64,000 nt of DNA from contig CABFPE010000723.1 of assembly GCA_900660155.1 (NCBI GenBank), positions 186 to 64,185 of the forward strand, in the 5' to 3' direction. A model generated the notes under the pieces. It was given only the letters and a program-made list of their open reading frames with translations. It was not told the DNA's origin and made no database searches. A program made the position numbers and the translations under genes. Shown piece by piece: positions 46,081-60,740 of the stretch. The stretch comes from Hofstenia miamia (taxonomy: Eukaryota; Xenacoelomorpha; Acoela; Hofsteniidae). Positions within the stretch are counted from its first letter, which is position 1; each line of letters starts with the position of its first letter.

Positions 46081-47567
46081 ACTAATAGTGTTTTAGTGGA
46101 TGCTGGATTGGTCACTGATGATGACAAAAGTTCGATTATTGATTGTAGCAATTTATGATGAGAACAAGAAAGATGAATTAAAGAAATACAAGAAGAGCAT
46201 CAACATTTAATCATGGTAAGTGTTAGTATTTTGATTGTTGCAAAGATGCCATACTGATGGTAGCAAAAGTCCTAAATGATAAGCTTTATATTTATGTTCA
46301 ACTCAAAGGACATTATAGTGCAGTCAGAGAATCAGGAAGTTATTACCTCTCAAATTTTTCTCCTGAAGATGACAACAGCAGAACAGTTGTGAAAAATCTA
46401 TTTCATTCTTTATGTGGGAACAGAAGTAGAAAACAAACTATCTATTCTTGGTTTTGAAGACACAGCTTCAATTACTGGAAAAGACAAAAGATGTCTTTGA
46501 TCATTAGAAGAGCTAATGAAAAAAAATGTTCAATGTATTTTGACTCTTCTACGTACCAATGAGCTCCCATTGTTTGATGTGCTTTGCATGTCTTGACTGT
46601 TCTTCAAATTGACCAGTTACACTTTGTGGCATAATTGGTATGAAAAGACGAAAATATAGAAAAGCAAAGACTCACAACAATGCTAAGGTGCACTCCATCT
46701 CCAACAATAATCATAACAATGCTACTGCCGATTTGGATACTCAAAGACAAAAAATTGTCAAAGCGCCTTGGCATGAAAAAATCACGTATAATAAGTTGAA
46801 GGAAAAACTTCTTCAAAAGTGAATGACGAAAGATAAAAGAAATCTAAACAAATACTCATTGAAAAAAATAACAAAGGAAGGGTATTCATAGAAGCTGCAG
46901 TCACAACATTCAGTCTATACCACAAATGAGAAACTATTCATTGTCAAATATGAAAAGTCAAAGATGAAATAGAAAAGAGATCCATGAAAACTGTAATACT
47001 ACATATTCTTGGGAATCAACGACATCATCTGGGGCGAATTTCAGAACAAATACTACAAATACTACAACATCACGATGATAAGGTTGGGAAAAAACAACAC
47101 AGATGAAGTAACAAAACAAGAGCTACAAGACAACATAAGTGCATTCTACAATGAAGCATCAATCTCTAAATTGTTATGTCTACCTACAAATTCTTCTACC
47201 CTAACACAATGATCCACACAGATCTAGCATACACTAGCAGAATAGATGTTATAATGACGCTAATGGTAGCAATAAAGGAACTGCAACTAAACAAATATAC
47301 TGCGACGAATTCAACAACTAAATGAATTGTGCAGCATATGCACAATATCAAACTCTCTAAAAGATCTGCAATTCATCTGGCACAAAAAGATAGTGTCCAC
47401 TGATAAAGAAGTTGTAATGAAACTCATGAAACAAGAGCAATACCAAAACACACAATGGGAGATGCCTGAAGCAGCAGATCTAATCAAGAAGGCTGGTACA
47501 CAGTCATGCTATGCTGGTGGGGGATGTGGCATAATTGGTAAAAAAAGACCAAACAAAAAGCAATAAC
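46080..47567 (+). mobile_element. Gag/protease-like retroelement fossil (weak)
   Basis: Plus-strand fragments: VLVDAGLVTDDDKS near 46,095 has the look of a retroelement aspartic protease region; INDIIWGEFQNKYYKYYN and following (47,009-47,212) resembles the I-x-W-x-x-F-x-x-x-Y signature of Ty3-type gag. A cataattggta(t)-aaaaga(c) phrase occurs at 46,631 and 47,529. Old, broken at many points, incomplete; family assignment to Ty3 is an inference. Confidence 0.4.
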
Positions 47568-50500
47568 AAACTGTGATTTATTTATTGATTTTCTTTCTTG
47601 TAAATTAACCAATTATCCCTATTTTGATTAAGTGTAAAAACAATTTTAGTGCAATTATGACAAACCATTTATCAGCAAGTCAATTTTCAAAAAAGTGAGA
47701 AGATGAGATCACAATTACTAATGTTGCATAATTAGCAGACAAGGGAAATATAAACATCGAAAGAAAAGTATTTACTAGATGTTTAATTGTTTGTGAAAAT
47801 TTAATATAAATATCATGTAACCAATTCAGATGATGATGAATTAATTTTCACCGGATTTATCTTGTATCTTATATTCAGGTTTGATTATTAATGCAAATGG
47901 AGAGCTAAATCATTCAAGCACATGAGTGGTTCCCAATTTAACTTAGAGGATCCATGGAGCCACTGCACACTCAGCCATTCATCACACAGTGTGGCTGGTA
48001 GCTCGGAATGAAAACTGTGCTCTTAGGATAGGTGTAAGTTTAGGGATTTTTATAGTTTAGCTTTCCTACTGATTCACTCTTATGAATAACAAACCATCTG
48101 CAAATAGCTGAAAGCTACCCTTAGGCTAACACTCTGTTTTAGATCCAAATGCATACACTTTTATAATAAACCTTATTATACATATGAGGTGCCTATAAGC
48201 CCCAGCAATTATTACAAGTGTAAAGTGATTACTAACTTAACAACCCTTTGTACTGGCTTGTCCATTGGACTCAGAACCATTCTGTTTCTGCTGGCAGCAT
48301 TGATTGTTCACATATACTCAGTAGGATTGTCATGTATCTAATTAAATGTAAGGTTATTTACATGTAAGAATTATAACAATCTAAAGCAGTCTGGTTGCAG
48401 ACTTCTCTTATTTAATGCTATGACAATTGATAACAAGAGCAATCAATGAACTAAACAAATTATGAACACATTACACACTGAGAGTGTCATGCCACACCAG
48501 CGGTCCAGTGAGTCGTGGTTTGATCTCTGTTACATGGAAGCCATTTCCAACTAACTCTTTTCATTTCTTGTTGCATGGAGCCACTTTGGGCTTTGGCCCT
48601 GCAAACACCTGATGATCTAAAGAAGAACTTATTAGTTCAAGTTAATGGCAGTTACCAAATGTAATTAAATATGATCATATTGCAGTGGAATCGTCCCTGC
48701 AATCCTGAGACTATGCACCAAGCAATGGTATTGCTTTGCTTCCCTTAATGTCTGGAGCCTGGTACAGATTCTACAATTTTCTGGAAAATGTATGAACTGT
48801 TATCCTCTGGCCGGTTGCTTATCTCAAACAGTTAGTGTGTTACCTTCTTGGTTTTGTTATTCTTCATATCATGCTGTGAATGACTTGAGAATGGATCAGG
48901 TTATGCATACAATATTTTTTAAGTAATAATGGAAAAGTTGATATTGATTTGAATTGGATGGAAGTTGACCAATCATACACTCAAGATAGCTTACTTTTGG
49001 GTGCAGCTCATTGTTCTATTTTGTGTATCTAGTGTTATCAAATTTATTTTGTTAATCATTGCAGAAATAAATTGTGAAGATGAGTGTGCCAATATTTATG
49101 ACGAGGACTATATATTAACAATATTGCAGAATATATTAGAACAAAACTATAAATTTCTTGTTGGTTTCTGATGAGTAGGTCTGTAGTTTGAATTTGTTGT
49201 TTAAACTTGTCTGTAAGACGTGCTTTTGACCAAAATTGAATGAGAAATGCTTTTTCAAATTCACTAATGCAAATATCTCTATTTGCACTTTTTAAGAAAA
49301 TTTCAATTCACATAGAGCAAGAGACTAACCATGTCCTAAAGAACCTATGTTTACTTTTATTACATATTTCAACTTCTAAAGCCAAACATTTAAGCTGCTT
49401 TCTAATTCATATTTTCCCCATTTTCTAAATCCTGAATTATCTCTATTTTTTCTCAAGTGTTTTCTGATTCAAAACTTCAGCACTGCACTCAAGCCCCATC
49501 TATTTCCAGTTACCTCAAATAAATTATTACAATTTCAACGTCTTTAAAGACAAATTCAGTGCTTCAAGAGTTGCATAATTTATGAAATACATGTACTCTG
49601 AACTTGAATTAAAAGGTTATCTCTCTTGTTCAAACTGGTGTAGCATCTGCTACCAGGCTTTGATATCCAATTTCTCCATTATTACAATATAATTGTTATG
49701 GTATACTAGCAGGTAGATATGTACCATCCTTAAACTTCTTAGCTTCTATTATATTAAATTCCAATAACTATAATTAATAGATGATATAGCAAGCACTATT
49801 TAGGTGAGAAAACCTTGCAGCATCTTTGCCAGCTGTTGATGGGTGGACCGCCACCCAAAGCTGATCTCCAAATCAATTATCAGCCACTTCTTTCCATTTC
49901 TGTTGAATGGGTTCCACCTATCAGCTCAGTGAAACAAATTATGTGTGCCTATCCTAGCTTGGTGCTCACTCAAGGCTCAACACAATTCGACTTAGTCTCA
50001 ATTATGTAAAGTGTACTATATAGTTGCAACATTGAGTGTCACTAGCTTCTTAAATAAATATATGATTAGCCATTACCAAAATATAATGGCTTTATTTAAA
50101 TAAGATAACTAAATAGCAGCTTCCTAGCCTACATGTAATAACTGATACATATAAGGTCACATTATTGGTGAAGTTATAGTCATGAATTTGGATCTAGTGT
50201 AAATATAAATATAAAAATCTACGTTCTGCTTACCAGCCTGATATTGAATTCATTATTATTCACACATGTAAGCAGCAATTGATTGTTAGCTAAATGTAAG
50301 TAAAAACTCCTAATTATATACCTAACCTAACTGTAGATTCATGGTTTGAAAAAAGGAACCAAGAATTGTTCTCATTGTGGGATCCTCATCACTACTGAAC
50401 ACTAACCATTTGCTGAGCATTCTAATTAATAATCAAACTAATAAACTAAAGATAAGAATTCAGAAGAATTTTCTCCAACCAATTGTACAATGGTTTTGCT

Positions 50501-52303
50501 CTATTTATATTTGGGTTCAAAAAGTACCTGTTGATTTTAAATTTCAAATGTTTGTCTGCCAAGATGGCTAAAAATAGTGGAAGCAAATTGACCCTCTTTG
50601 TTTTCACAAATTAGTTGAATCAGCAAATACTAATTGTTATTTGTTTAACTAATAATTTCTTAGTTGCATTATACAAAAGTAATTTAAGCTGATAATTAAT
50701 TTATAATTTATTCCAGTTTGATCTTAATTCTTTTTTGACTGGCTGTTTTCTTTAGCAGCTTCATTAGTTTTGGATTATGCTATACTGGGCAATCAAAAAT
50801 AGGTAAACATTATGGTTTAAGATGGGAGATGTAAGTCACAATAATGGAAATTTCAAATAGTTCATGTAGTCCAAAATTTTAATGAAAATATTAACAGACC
50901 AGTGTACTATCTCATGGAAGTAGTTACAGAAAAATAGATAAACTATATTCTTCAAGATTCAATATTTTTAGGACTTCTCAGTATGTACAACTTCACATTT
51001 CTTTTGTTTAAACTAGAGTTTAAGGGCCAGAATTGGTTTGGTCTCAGTCTTATGAAATTTTCTGATGCCATGGCAAATGCAAATATTATTAGTAGTAATC
51101 TGACATTAGTAGTCCTGTGTAGAATCTCGCCAACCTTCCTACTAGTAAGCCTTAGCTTAATTTAGGAGCTGCTGTGACAATTGGTTCCTCCTTAGATAGT
51201 ACGGTAGGTGACAGACTCCAGTCTCTATCTCTCTTCTTTCAGTTCTATTGTTTAGCCGTTAAATGATTAGACTATTATCTCATCAACTAATATTGACACA
51301 AAACTAACGACTGTCAATTTAGATCCAAGACACGAGACAGAGGGTACAAAGTACAGGGTACGCTTACCCGACCTGCAACAAAGCACAAAAGAGGAATTGA
51401 AGAACTATGCTACTACAATGAGTATTTCCATGTGATACTGACACATCGATAGAGACACCAACCACAACTTAGATGACTCAGTGTAATGGAATAGTGTGCA
51501 TGAGTACCATAGTGATAATGTGTGATACCGTATTAATTTAATGTATTGATCATTCTTGTTATTAATGAAGTTGTTTAATAAAGGAATCTTGCAACCAGGA
51601 TGCATTAGCTTGTTATGAGTCCGTACATATAATAACCTTACATATAAATAATTACATGCTAACCTAGAGTACATGTGAACAATCAATACGGTCACGGCAA
51701 AAGGGATGAATTGATAGTCCGTCAGTCCACTAGTAATCATATGTAATAAACAATGTCCAAGATAATACAAACAGATCTTGTAGTTTCCTAATGCAAGTAG
51801 ATGTAATAGCTTATGTAATGCAACTAGTCATTGGCACTAACTGCTGATACAAAAATCTAATACGAGTAAAATAGCATTTTCCTACACCTAATATAATAGT
51901 AATGAATTTAACTACTAAATACTGACACTAGCTGCAACAGTACAATGAAGGAGTTAAAGCTATATACAACTAATAGCAGCTTCTTAACCTACAGTAAAAA
52001 AAACAAGAGATACAATAACTTTAATATATACAAGGTTGTTTTCAGTCATTATGCTTCTACTTTATTTCACAATTTGGATCACAAATAAGATAAATAACAG
52101 TTAACATACATAGAGTTGGCAATCTTGCCTTATTTCGAGTTTGTTACTATATGCAACAATGAAAGTAATTGATAGCCAGCTAGGCAGAAAGTAAAAAACC
52201 CTTACACCTATCCATAACTTAGATGTGTTGTATTGATCTAGGCAAAAACCATTTCCTATCCCTCACAACAGCCTTTTGATCATTACAAGCATGAATCACA
52301 TTT
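47568..52303. other. Long stretch with no recognised gene
   Basis: Slightly less AT-rich than the rest but without convincing coding frames. Several 60-120-codon frames on either strand lack domain motifs or splice context. Phrases such as tggagccact recur (47,952; 48,579), so old repeats are likely. Confidence 0.45.
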
Positions 52304-52672
52304 GTATAAATAATCAAACCAAGAATAGAAGATAAGTAATATTCCAAAGAATATAATCCATCAACTTTTCACACTGCAATGTAGCTATTTATACAGTCTT
52401 TTAACAACATATTTGCACGATTCTAACAGTCAAACAAAACACCTGTCTTCTGTTGTAATTTGTCTTCCCACGCCCAGAGTATTGACCTCAAATTAATGAG
52501 AAGTGTATTATACTTGGCTTCTTGCACTATATGTTTTTTTGCAAATGTTTGTCCACTCACTCAATGCATGAAAAGCCATTAATGGCATTTGTTCTAAACA
52601 TCAAATTTCTTTTCTTTTTTTATTTCTCTATTTAACTGTTACAATTTGTAGTTTTAGAATGATTATGCTACA
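52304..52672 (-). repeat. LTR of the Ty3-type element (3' LTR in element sense)
   Basis: Begins tgtataaataatcaaacc region and ends gattatgctaca on the plus strand, giving TG...CA type ends. Partner at 56,962-57,299. Confidence 0.8.
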
Positions 52673-53584
52673 CACCCTCCTCAGCTTTCTTTAATTTTTT
52701 AAGACAGCTTTCTTTCTTCATTTGATTTTGTGAACTTGGCTTTTATTGTTTCCATTTCGTTTCAATTCTCCTTTAGTACTCCATGGTTGCTCCTCAATTT
52801 TGCATAATTCATTTTCAGATGTCTCACCTCATCCATACATTTCTTTTACATCCTTGAATAAAGACAATTTTTTTCAGGCACATCCCTGTTTTATTGGCTA
52901 ACATGACCATTGTTATCTTGCACATCCAATATTTTTCTGTGATGATTCTCAGCATATTCTTCTGTGCTGTTTGCATTGGTTTTTTAGATCTTTCTTTTCC
53001 TATAATTATGTGTTGTACCTCCCCTGGGATACAGTTGTTTTAGAAATCCATGTGCACAGTGCCTCTGAAATATAGTTGCTCTAGCCTTTCATTCATCCTT
53101 TGTGGATAACTGATATTGGTTTTGACAATTGAGCAATTTTCTTTGTCTAAGACTGTTGATAAATTTGTTTCTTCTGTCTGATTTGTTACCTAATCTCTGG
53201 GAATAGTTTTTCGTACACTTAGTGAATTGTTTTTATTTTTGGTATGAAATATGGGTGCAATTTCTCTCCATCTATTATTGACATCCTTTTGTTACATTCT
53301 GCGGAGCACATGGTGCTTTCTGACATCATTTTTGTGGTCTCTGAGGGGACATGTAGCAGCTCTTGAGTGAGTATTAAAGGTCTTCTGGTACTGGTGCTCA
53401 GTTCATACTCTATTTCTGAACCACTGCTAATAGATTCCAGTTGGTCTCCTAATTAGGTCAGTTCCCTTCCAGATGTTCCATTAGCATTTGACCAGTTGCA
53501 GATTCTGTTGTACCATCAACCTTTATTTGCTTTCATATTACTACAGTTCTTCCACCACTTGCACCTTCCCATGGATACTCATTA

Positions 53585-53815
53585 TTCCACTTGCCCTTTA
53601 GTTGACAGTGTGGAGTACTTGAAGGAAAGTTGGGACTTCAACTTTGAGTACTTTTTGTCCACTTGCCCTTTAGTTGACGATGCAGACTACTCTGTATGTT
53701 AGTGTTGTCACTGTTGGTCACTCTGCCCTTTAGTTGACCTTGAGGACTACTAAGCATTTGGTCTTCTCTGCTACCATTGGTCGCCATGCCCTTTAGTTGG
53801 CTGTGACAACTACTA
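53585..53815. repeat. Minisatellite inside the Ty3-type element
   Basis: Four units carrying tgccctttagttgac (or ttggc), at about 53,592, 53,664, 53,728 and 53,788, each followed after 6-10 bases by gactac or a close variant. Period about 60-72 bp. It lies between the integrase tail and the LTR. Confidence 0.75.
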
Positions 53816-56800
53816 GGTATTTCTTTTGGTTTGTCTCACTGTCTAACATTCTCTCAGTCCCTCTCTGCTCAGTGTGTTTTTCTCAATCCCTTCCGCAGGT
53901 TGGATTGACATTGCATTTGATTGTGCACTCATTTGAGTGATTGCCTCTTCATCTTCCAATTTCCTAAATTGAGATAATAGGTTTAAGTCCCATGTTTCAG
54001 GGTTATAATTTACATTGTCTTTTGCTGCCCTTCTAGGCATTATTCTTCTTTGTATTTCACCCTCCTGTATGTCATGTTTGAATTCTTCTTTGAATTCATC
54101 TTCAGGAAGGCTCTCTAATTCCTCCATTTTGTATCTATTTTCTCCTTCATTACGTACTAATTTAAATTCTGCATTTTCATCTAGGGTTGCACCCTTGATA
54201 TCTTTTTGAATTTTGAAAGTGTAAAATTTTGTCATTACTTAACACGTATTCATTGTTATCTAGTATTTTTTTAATTGTGTATGGTCCTGACCATACCATT
54301 TTTAACATTCATACTTGATTAACATCATTTGCTTTAATAGGTGTGAATGCATAAACTTTGTCACCTAATTTGTGTATGTGTCCATATATTATTTTTATTA
54401 TAATTGCGCTCCTGTCTTATTGCCGACTTTTTTGTGTTGTAGCACATCGTTTTGTGAATTGCTGTTATTTGCTGTTTGAGTTGTCTTATGAATTAGTTGT
54501 CTAACTTCTGTGAGTAGTTTGAAAATTGCATTGATAATGGTGTCGCCACCTCTCTCCCATACATTGCTTTGAATGGAGTTACTTTTGTTTTTGCATGTAC
54601 TGAAGCATAGTAAAAATATTCGACCACTTGTATCACTTCTCTCCATTTATTCCCTCCTATTCTCAATGTGGTTACTTTTATAAGTTTTATTAGTGTACGA
54701 TTTAGCCTTTCTACTGCTCCATTCACTTGTGGGTGGTAAGCTGTCCTTCTTTCACTGCTAATTTTGAGCAATTTGGCGAGTTCTTGAAACAATGTACTTT
54801 TGAATTGGGGTCCCTTGTCCTTTATTATTATTTCCATTGGACCTATCTTTAGTATCCATTCTTTTAATACAATGTTTGCTGTTTCTTCAGCTGTTGTGTT
54901 TTTCATTAGAATCATTTTGGTGTATTTTGTTATCTACCATTACTAATAGATATTGGTACCCTTCTTCATCTCTTGATAGCATTTCTATATTGATATGCAT
55001 GATCTCATTTGGTTTAGTGGATATAATTTTTTCCAGTGGTGCTCTCTGTGTTGGGAAGTGTTGTGGATTGTTTAGTAGGCATGTGCTGCACTTATTTATG
55101 ACGTCTTCTGTAACCTTTCTTACTCCTGTTGTGATGTACTTTGAGTTAAATGTCATTTCAGTCTGTATAATACCCAGATGTCCTTTTTTTTAGTTTTCCT
55201 TATTAAATCTCTTTTAAAATATTCGGGTATTGCTATCTAATTGGTTTTTCCAGTGGTATACAGTAGTCCATTGTCATTCGTTTTCCATGTGTATTGGTTG
55301 AAATAATTGGTTTTTTAGTTTGTCTTTTATTTCTTTTAGTATTATGTCCTGGTTTTGTCTTTCTATTATCTCGTCTTCAATGATTTCTTCTTTAATCATA
55401 ATCAGTATGATTGCTTTTTTGTCGACATTTATATCAGGTAAATTCTCATATTTGTTGTGAGGTATGAATTGAAATTCTGTTTTGCTTCCTTCTTTCTTTT
55501 CAAGATCTCTTTCATATTCTGGTAATGAGGTCCAGAAGTCAGCATTAGAGTGGAGTTTTCCTTTTCTATGTTCAATTGTGAAGTTAAATTTGTTAATATA
55601 TTCTATCCAGCATGAGACTATTGATGACTTGTCTCCTGAGAATTTCTTTAGCCAGGCAAGGCCGCTGTTATCTGTTATTTTTTTTCCAATTAAGAAGTGT
55701 CAAAATTTCTTTATGCTTTCTATTAATGTGAGCATTTCCAGTTTTGTGGATCCATAATTCTCCTTGCTTGGTTTTAGTTTTCTGCTAAAGAATTGTACCA
55801 GTACCTCTTTTCCTTCTTTTATTTGACTAATTGCTGCTCCTATTGCCACTTTACTTGCATTTCAGTCTAATATGAATTCTTTTTCATAGTCCAGTGTATT
55901 TAGCAAGGGCAGTTTGGATAATTCATATTTTATTTTGTCTAGTTCTTCTTGCTGTTCCCAGGTCCACATGAATGGTACAGATTTTTTCATCAGGTTTGTC
56001 ATTTTTGCTGTTTTTCCTGAATATTTGGTATAAATGTGCCATAATAATTAAAGAAGCCCATTATCCTTTGCAAGTCTTTTTTTGTATTTGGTTTCTTGAT
56101 TTTTCTTATCATTTCTCATGCATTTTCTTTCATGCAAATTTGTCCTTTACTTATTATTTGTCCCAGGAATATCACTTTCTTTTTTAGTATATCACACTTA
56201 TTGCCATTTACTCTTAATCTGGCATCCTTCAATGTTTTTAACATTCTATCAAGTTTTTGTAGGTGTTGTTCTACAGTATTGCTCATTATGATTATGTCAT
56301 CAATGTATGCATTTATTCCTTCCTCAATTTTGTTTTGCTTGTTCTTCAGAACTTTTGTGATGTAACATTGGAATGTTGCTTGTGCATTACATAGTCCAAA
56401 CGCCATGTATATCCACTCATAGATTCCATATGGTGTTATGAATGCTGTTTTTTCTATATCTTTTGGTTCCATTTCTACCTGCCAATAGGCTTTGCACAAG
56501 TCTATCACTGTAAAATATTTGTGCTTGCTTGCCTCATAAAGCATGTCTTCTATTCTTGGTAATGGATAGGAGTCTTTTTTCATTACTTCATTTAATTTCC
56601 TGAAATCAATACACAGTCTGTATTTCTTCCCTTGTTTAACAAACACTGTTGGTGCTGCATATGGGCTTTCACTTGGTCTTATTATTTTATTATCAATTAG
56701 TTCATTCAGAATTCTGTTGTATTCATCTTTCAATTGTTCAGGGACTCTTCTTACTGGTAACTTTATTGGTTTATCTGTAATCATCACTATTTTGTGTGTT

Positions 56801-56961
56801 TCACCAATTACTTGTCCAACACTTATTTCACCAAAGTTAAAAATTTGACTGTGTTTTCTTAGTAGTTTCTGTAGTGATTCTCTCTTACTCTGCTTTAGGT
56901 GTTCATAATCCTCTTCTTTTATATCTGGTATTTTTTCTTTGTCTTCAGCATTCATCCATCA

Positions 56962-57299
56962 TATAAATAATCAAACCAAGAATAGAAGATAAGTAATATT
57001 CCAAAGAATATAATCCATCAACTTTTCACACTGTGATGTAGCTATTTATACAGACTTTTTATTTGCACACCTGTCTTCTGTTGTAATTTGTCTTCCCATG
57101 CCCAGTGCATTGACCTCAAATTAACAAGAAGAGTATTATACTTGGCTTCTTGCACTATATGTTTTTTGCAAATGTTTGTCCACGCACTCAATTCATGAAA
57201 AGCCATTAATGGCATTTGTTCTAAACATCAAATTTCTTTTCTTTCTTTATTTCTCTATTTAACTGTTAAAATTTGTAGTTTTAGAATGATTATGCTACA
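56962..57299 (-). repeat. LTR of the Ty3-type element (5' LTR in element sense)
   Basis: Plus-strand sequence from tataaataatcaaaccaag to gattatgctaca matches 52,304-52,672 with scattered differences. The RT-coding region begins directly beside it. Confidence 0.8.
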
Positions 57300-60200
57300 T
57301 TAGGTTATGCAATCACAGAATTAGAGTTAAGTAAAATTCTAATCTATGCTTGAACAAAATTATTTCAAATATAAAATATAATACTTACAATTTTAAAATT
57401 ATTTTTTTTATGTTTATAGGACTGTTCAGATTTCAGTATTGCTTACAATAAAATTCAAAATCTGTGGAGTTTTTACTTTTTTTAAAACAAACATATGCAG
57501 AAATGTAGACTATGAACATATTTTGAGTGGTTGCCTTGTCTTTTGCAATGGCTTAGTGATTCACAAATTCCTTAACACATTCTTCTGCATATAGCATCAC
57601 CTTGTATTTTATGTTCATAAATGTGAGTAAAAAATTAGATTATTGGTAGTTTATGTCTTTCTTGTTGCTAGCAATTTATTTGTAATTTAAATGGCTTCAG
57701 CTAAAACTCCTTTTTGCTTTCATTCAGATATAGGTTTGTGCCTAATCATTGTTGTATTTTGAAGTATCAATTTGCTTGTGAAATTTTAAAAAGCTATGCA
57801 AGAATTTCTAGAAAAACTTGGAAATAGTAATATAAAAAATAGATGAGTGATCTACTTTTCAATTTGTTTTTCAGTTTATTCCCAATTCTTCTTACATTTC
57901 TTTATCTTAATTGCATTTAGTGATAAATTTGTTTAATTTGAAATCTTCCTTTGTACTAAATTTAGTTTCTCATTTTGTCTCTGAGATATCAGAATACATT
58001 GCAAGTTTCTCAATTATTTTAACTGAAATATTTCATAGTAGATTGACAATAAAACATTGTATTAATTGTTTCTTGTGAGTAGAGTTTTACTTTTCTTTTG
58101 GAAGTTTATCTATTTGACTTCTCATATGTTTTCTAGTTCAAAAAGGACTGTTTTATTAAAAGTGTTATAATCATTCAGGATTTATATAAGGTTTCTGCAA
58201 TTGCATTTGTAAAAACTTTATATTTTGTTTATTGAAAATAATAGTCCAATTCACAGCACTGATTTTGCTTATGATTATTACATGTTGAAGAATATTTCTA
58301 ATTTTTCAAGATTATCCCTACAAGATCAAAAAGATATTCCTTTAAGAGGTCAACAGTGATTTTTTTTATCACCTTAGCCTTTTCACTGGCAAATTGCACT
58401 AATATATCTTGAATGCTTTTTTTCTCATCTCTAAATAAGAGTTAGGTAAATTTTTCAAAAAAAACATTCTAAGTGTTTTTAGTCAGTCTTTCATGATTCT
58501 AAAAGCATTTTCTATATTACTTTTTACTGCATGGTTACTATTTTCTGCTTGATTTGTTTATTATAAAGACCACTTTTTGTTTTGGCAATGGGTAGATTAC
58601 TTCATTCTAGATAAATTCAGGTTAATCCTGGGATTTTTGTTGAATGAACACATTGTCTTTGAACAAGCATAGTCAAAGTGAACAATTTTTTTTCTACAAG
58701 CATTGCATAAAGGCATAGCTTGATATGATGTGGGTAGCTAGACTTTTGCTAACTTACAGTGGTTTTACATACAACAAGAAATTCTTTGGATATTCTTCAT
58801 ACAGGCTAAAACAAATTAAAATTTTAAGAATGTAATAAAAATTGGCTATTCTTATAAAATTGTTGAACTATAAATGAGTCATTTCTTGAATCAACTTGAC
58901 ATTAATTTACAGCAGCAAGAAAGGCTTTTTAGACATTTATAATTGAAATAATGCATGCTTAAATTATAAATGTGAAAAGCATTTCATTTTTCATATTCAC
59001 TTGATGAAATAGAAATAATTTATAGCTAGCATAAATACAAAAATACTTACAAATATTCAATAAATATGTAGACTTATTCATTGCCATAATTGTGCATACA
59101 TTTCAAACAAACTCTTTGCCAATGTTCTGTCATGTGATAATCAAAGCATAAACAATTTGTGATTCATTTGTTTAAATTCATAAGAAGAATTAAGTTATTA
59201 AAGTATTACTCAAAATGTGAATTGAAATATTTGCATTTAATAACACTAGCCAACTGTGGTTTTTTATTTTAGTGAAAATGGTTGGCTCAGGGGATTTTGA
59301 AAATCTTGAATGTTATGGATATTATAATTTCTTGAAGAACAAATTTAGTAAAATAAAAAATTGCAAATAAAAAATAATGAAAATATCATCTATTTTGTCA
59401 ATTTATGACAGTTTTTTTACATTGTACAGACCACTAAATGTGCAGCACATTATTGTGAAATACTGTACTCTCAATGGTTTATGCATTGATTTACTATAGA
59501 TGATTATTATTGACAATTTCAATATTTCTAAACATCAATAGTACCAATCCCAAAATTTTTAGTTCCCTATGCATATTACTGAATATATCTGTAATGTATT
59601 TACATGTAATGCTACTTCCTGAAATTGTTGTATTTAGGTTTTACAAGTGATGCTGATTTAAAAGGCATCATGCCAAAATGGTGCAGTATTAGCAGATGAC
59701 ATCTATGATTAACTTGTACAACATTGAATACAGAAATTTATCTTATTATAGATAAAGTGAAATTACATGATGTAATGATTTCAGTGTAAATTAACAAAAG
59801 ATAATTTAGACATTAACCTCATTTTTCTAAACAATTTAAACAATAATTAATCATCAATTAATACATATATTCTCCTTTCTTGTTTTTGATCACCACTGTG
59901 ACAAGTTTCTTCTATTAAATGAGCAGGCATCAGTTTAAAATTAATTAGATGCATACATTACTTATTACATTATTCCTGATTGCATATCTGGACAAAGTTG
60001 TAATAATCATTCATCATTCAGCATTTTTGTAGCATAATGTTGTTAATTTATTAAATTCTCAACTAAGAAGAAAAAATATCAAGAAAAAATAATTATAAAG
60101 TTAATAAGGATACTAATCAATTTTATTCAATTGTATGAGCAAGTACATGTACATATCAGAGAATTGTTTGACACAAAATTCAGGATAAATTGGTCCTTGT

Positions 60201-60740
60201 TGAGTTTAGTTTACAATAATGCACCACACATATGATTGACATGATTTATCCTAATGATAATGCAAAGGTTACTTGTTTTAATGATTTAACATGTTCATAT
60301 GATTTAAATATAAATAGCTACCAAGAATAGTAAGAGGTTGATGAAATAAATTCTTCAGAATTGAACTTATCTTTTTTTTATTACAGTTTGCTTTATTAAC
60401 TAAAATGTCAAGCTAATTGTTTCATTCATAATAGTGATCAGGATACTATGTTGAGAATGATTATTTAGGTTTTAGTCCCTGACTGTGAATAGCACTTAAG
60501 CTATGATTAGGTATAAGGTTTTATCTTCTTTCATGCTTAGCTGGCCATTGATGCATTCCCAGACAAGTAGCAACAAATTCAATAAAGGCAAAGTAGCCAA
60601 AGTAGGATTAATTTTAGATCTAAATTGATGACAATAATTGCCAATATGAGACCATATTTGTATATTATTAAATGTAAGTTAGGAAGCTACTTTATTATTT
60701 ATTTATATTATAAGAGTTGATTTGATTAATACATTTGTTT
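57300..60740. other. AT-rich stretch, nothing recognised
   Basis: Very T-rich first half, no sustained open frame, no splice-flanked exon, no transposon end identified. Confidence 0.5.

Larger units (their letters stand above)
52304..57299 (-). mobile_element. Ty3/gypsy-type LTR retrotransposon fossil
   Basis: About 5 kb, minus orientation, with direct repeats at both ends (52,304-52,672 and 56,962-57,299). Parts recognised in element order: reverse transcriptase (about 56.95-56.1 kb; KLPVRRVPEQLKDEYNRIL, YRLCIDFRKLNEVM, AYIDDIIIMS), RNase H (about 56.0-55.4 kb), integrase with zinc-binding and core parts (about 55.2-54.4 kb; CSTCLLNNPQ, KDKGPQFKSTLFQELA, YHPQVNGAVERLNRTL) and an acidic C-terminal region (about 54.2-53.8 kb). 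No gag was recognised between the LTRs. It is broken at several points; the LTRs are clearly alike but not identical, so it is neither very recent nor very old. Confidence 0.9.

Noticed and set aside
51405-51770. 121-codon minus-strand frame upstream of the Ig gene, considered as a possible first exon
   Set aside because: No signal-peptide-like start, no clear donor in phase 1, and hydrophobic and tyrosine-rich runs typical of AT-rich chance frames.
54837-55193. Plus-strand frames at 54,837-55,193 and 55,482-56,365
   Set aside because: Shadows of the Ty3-type pol on the minus strand.
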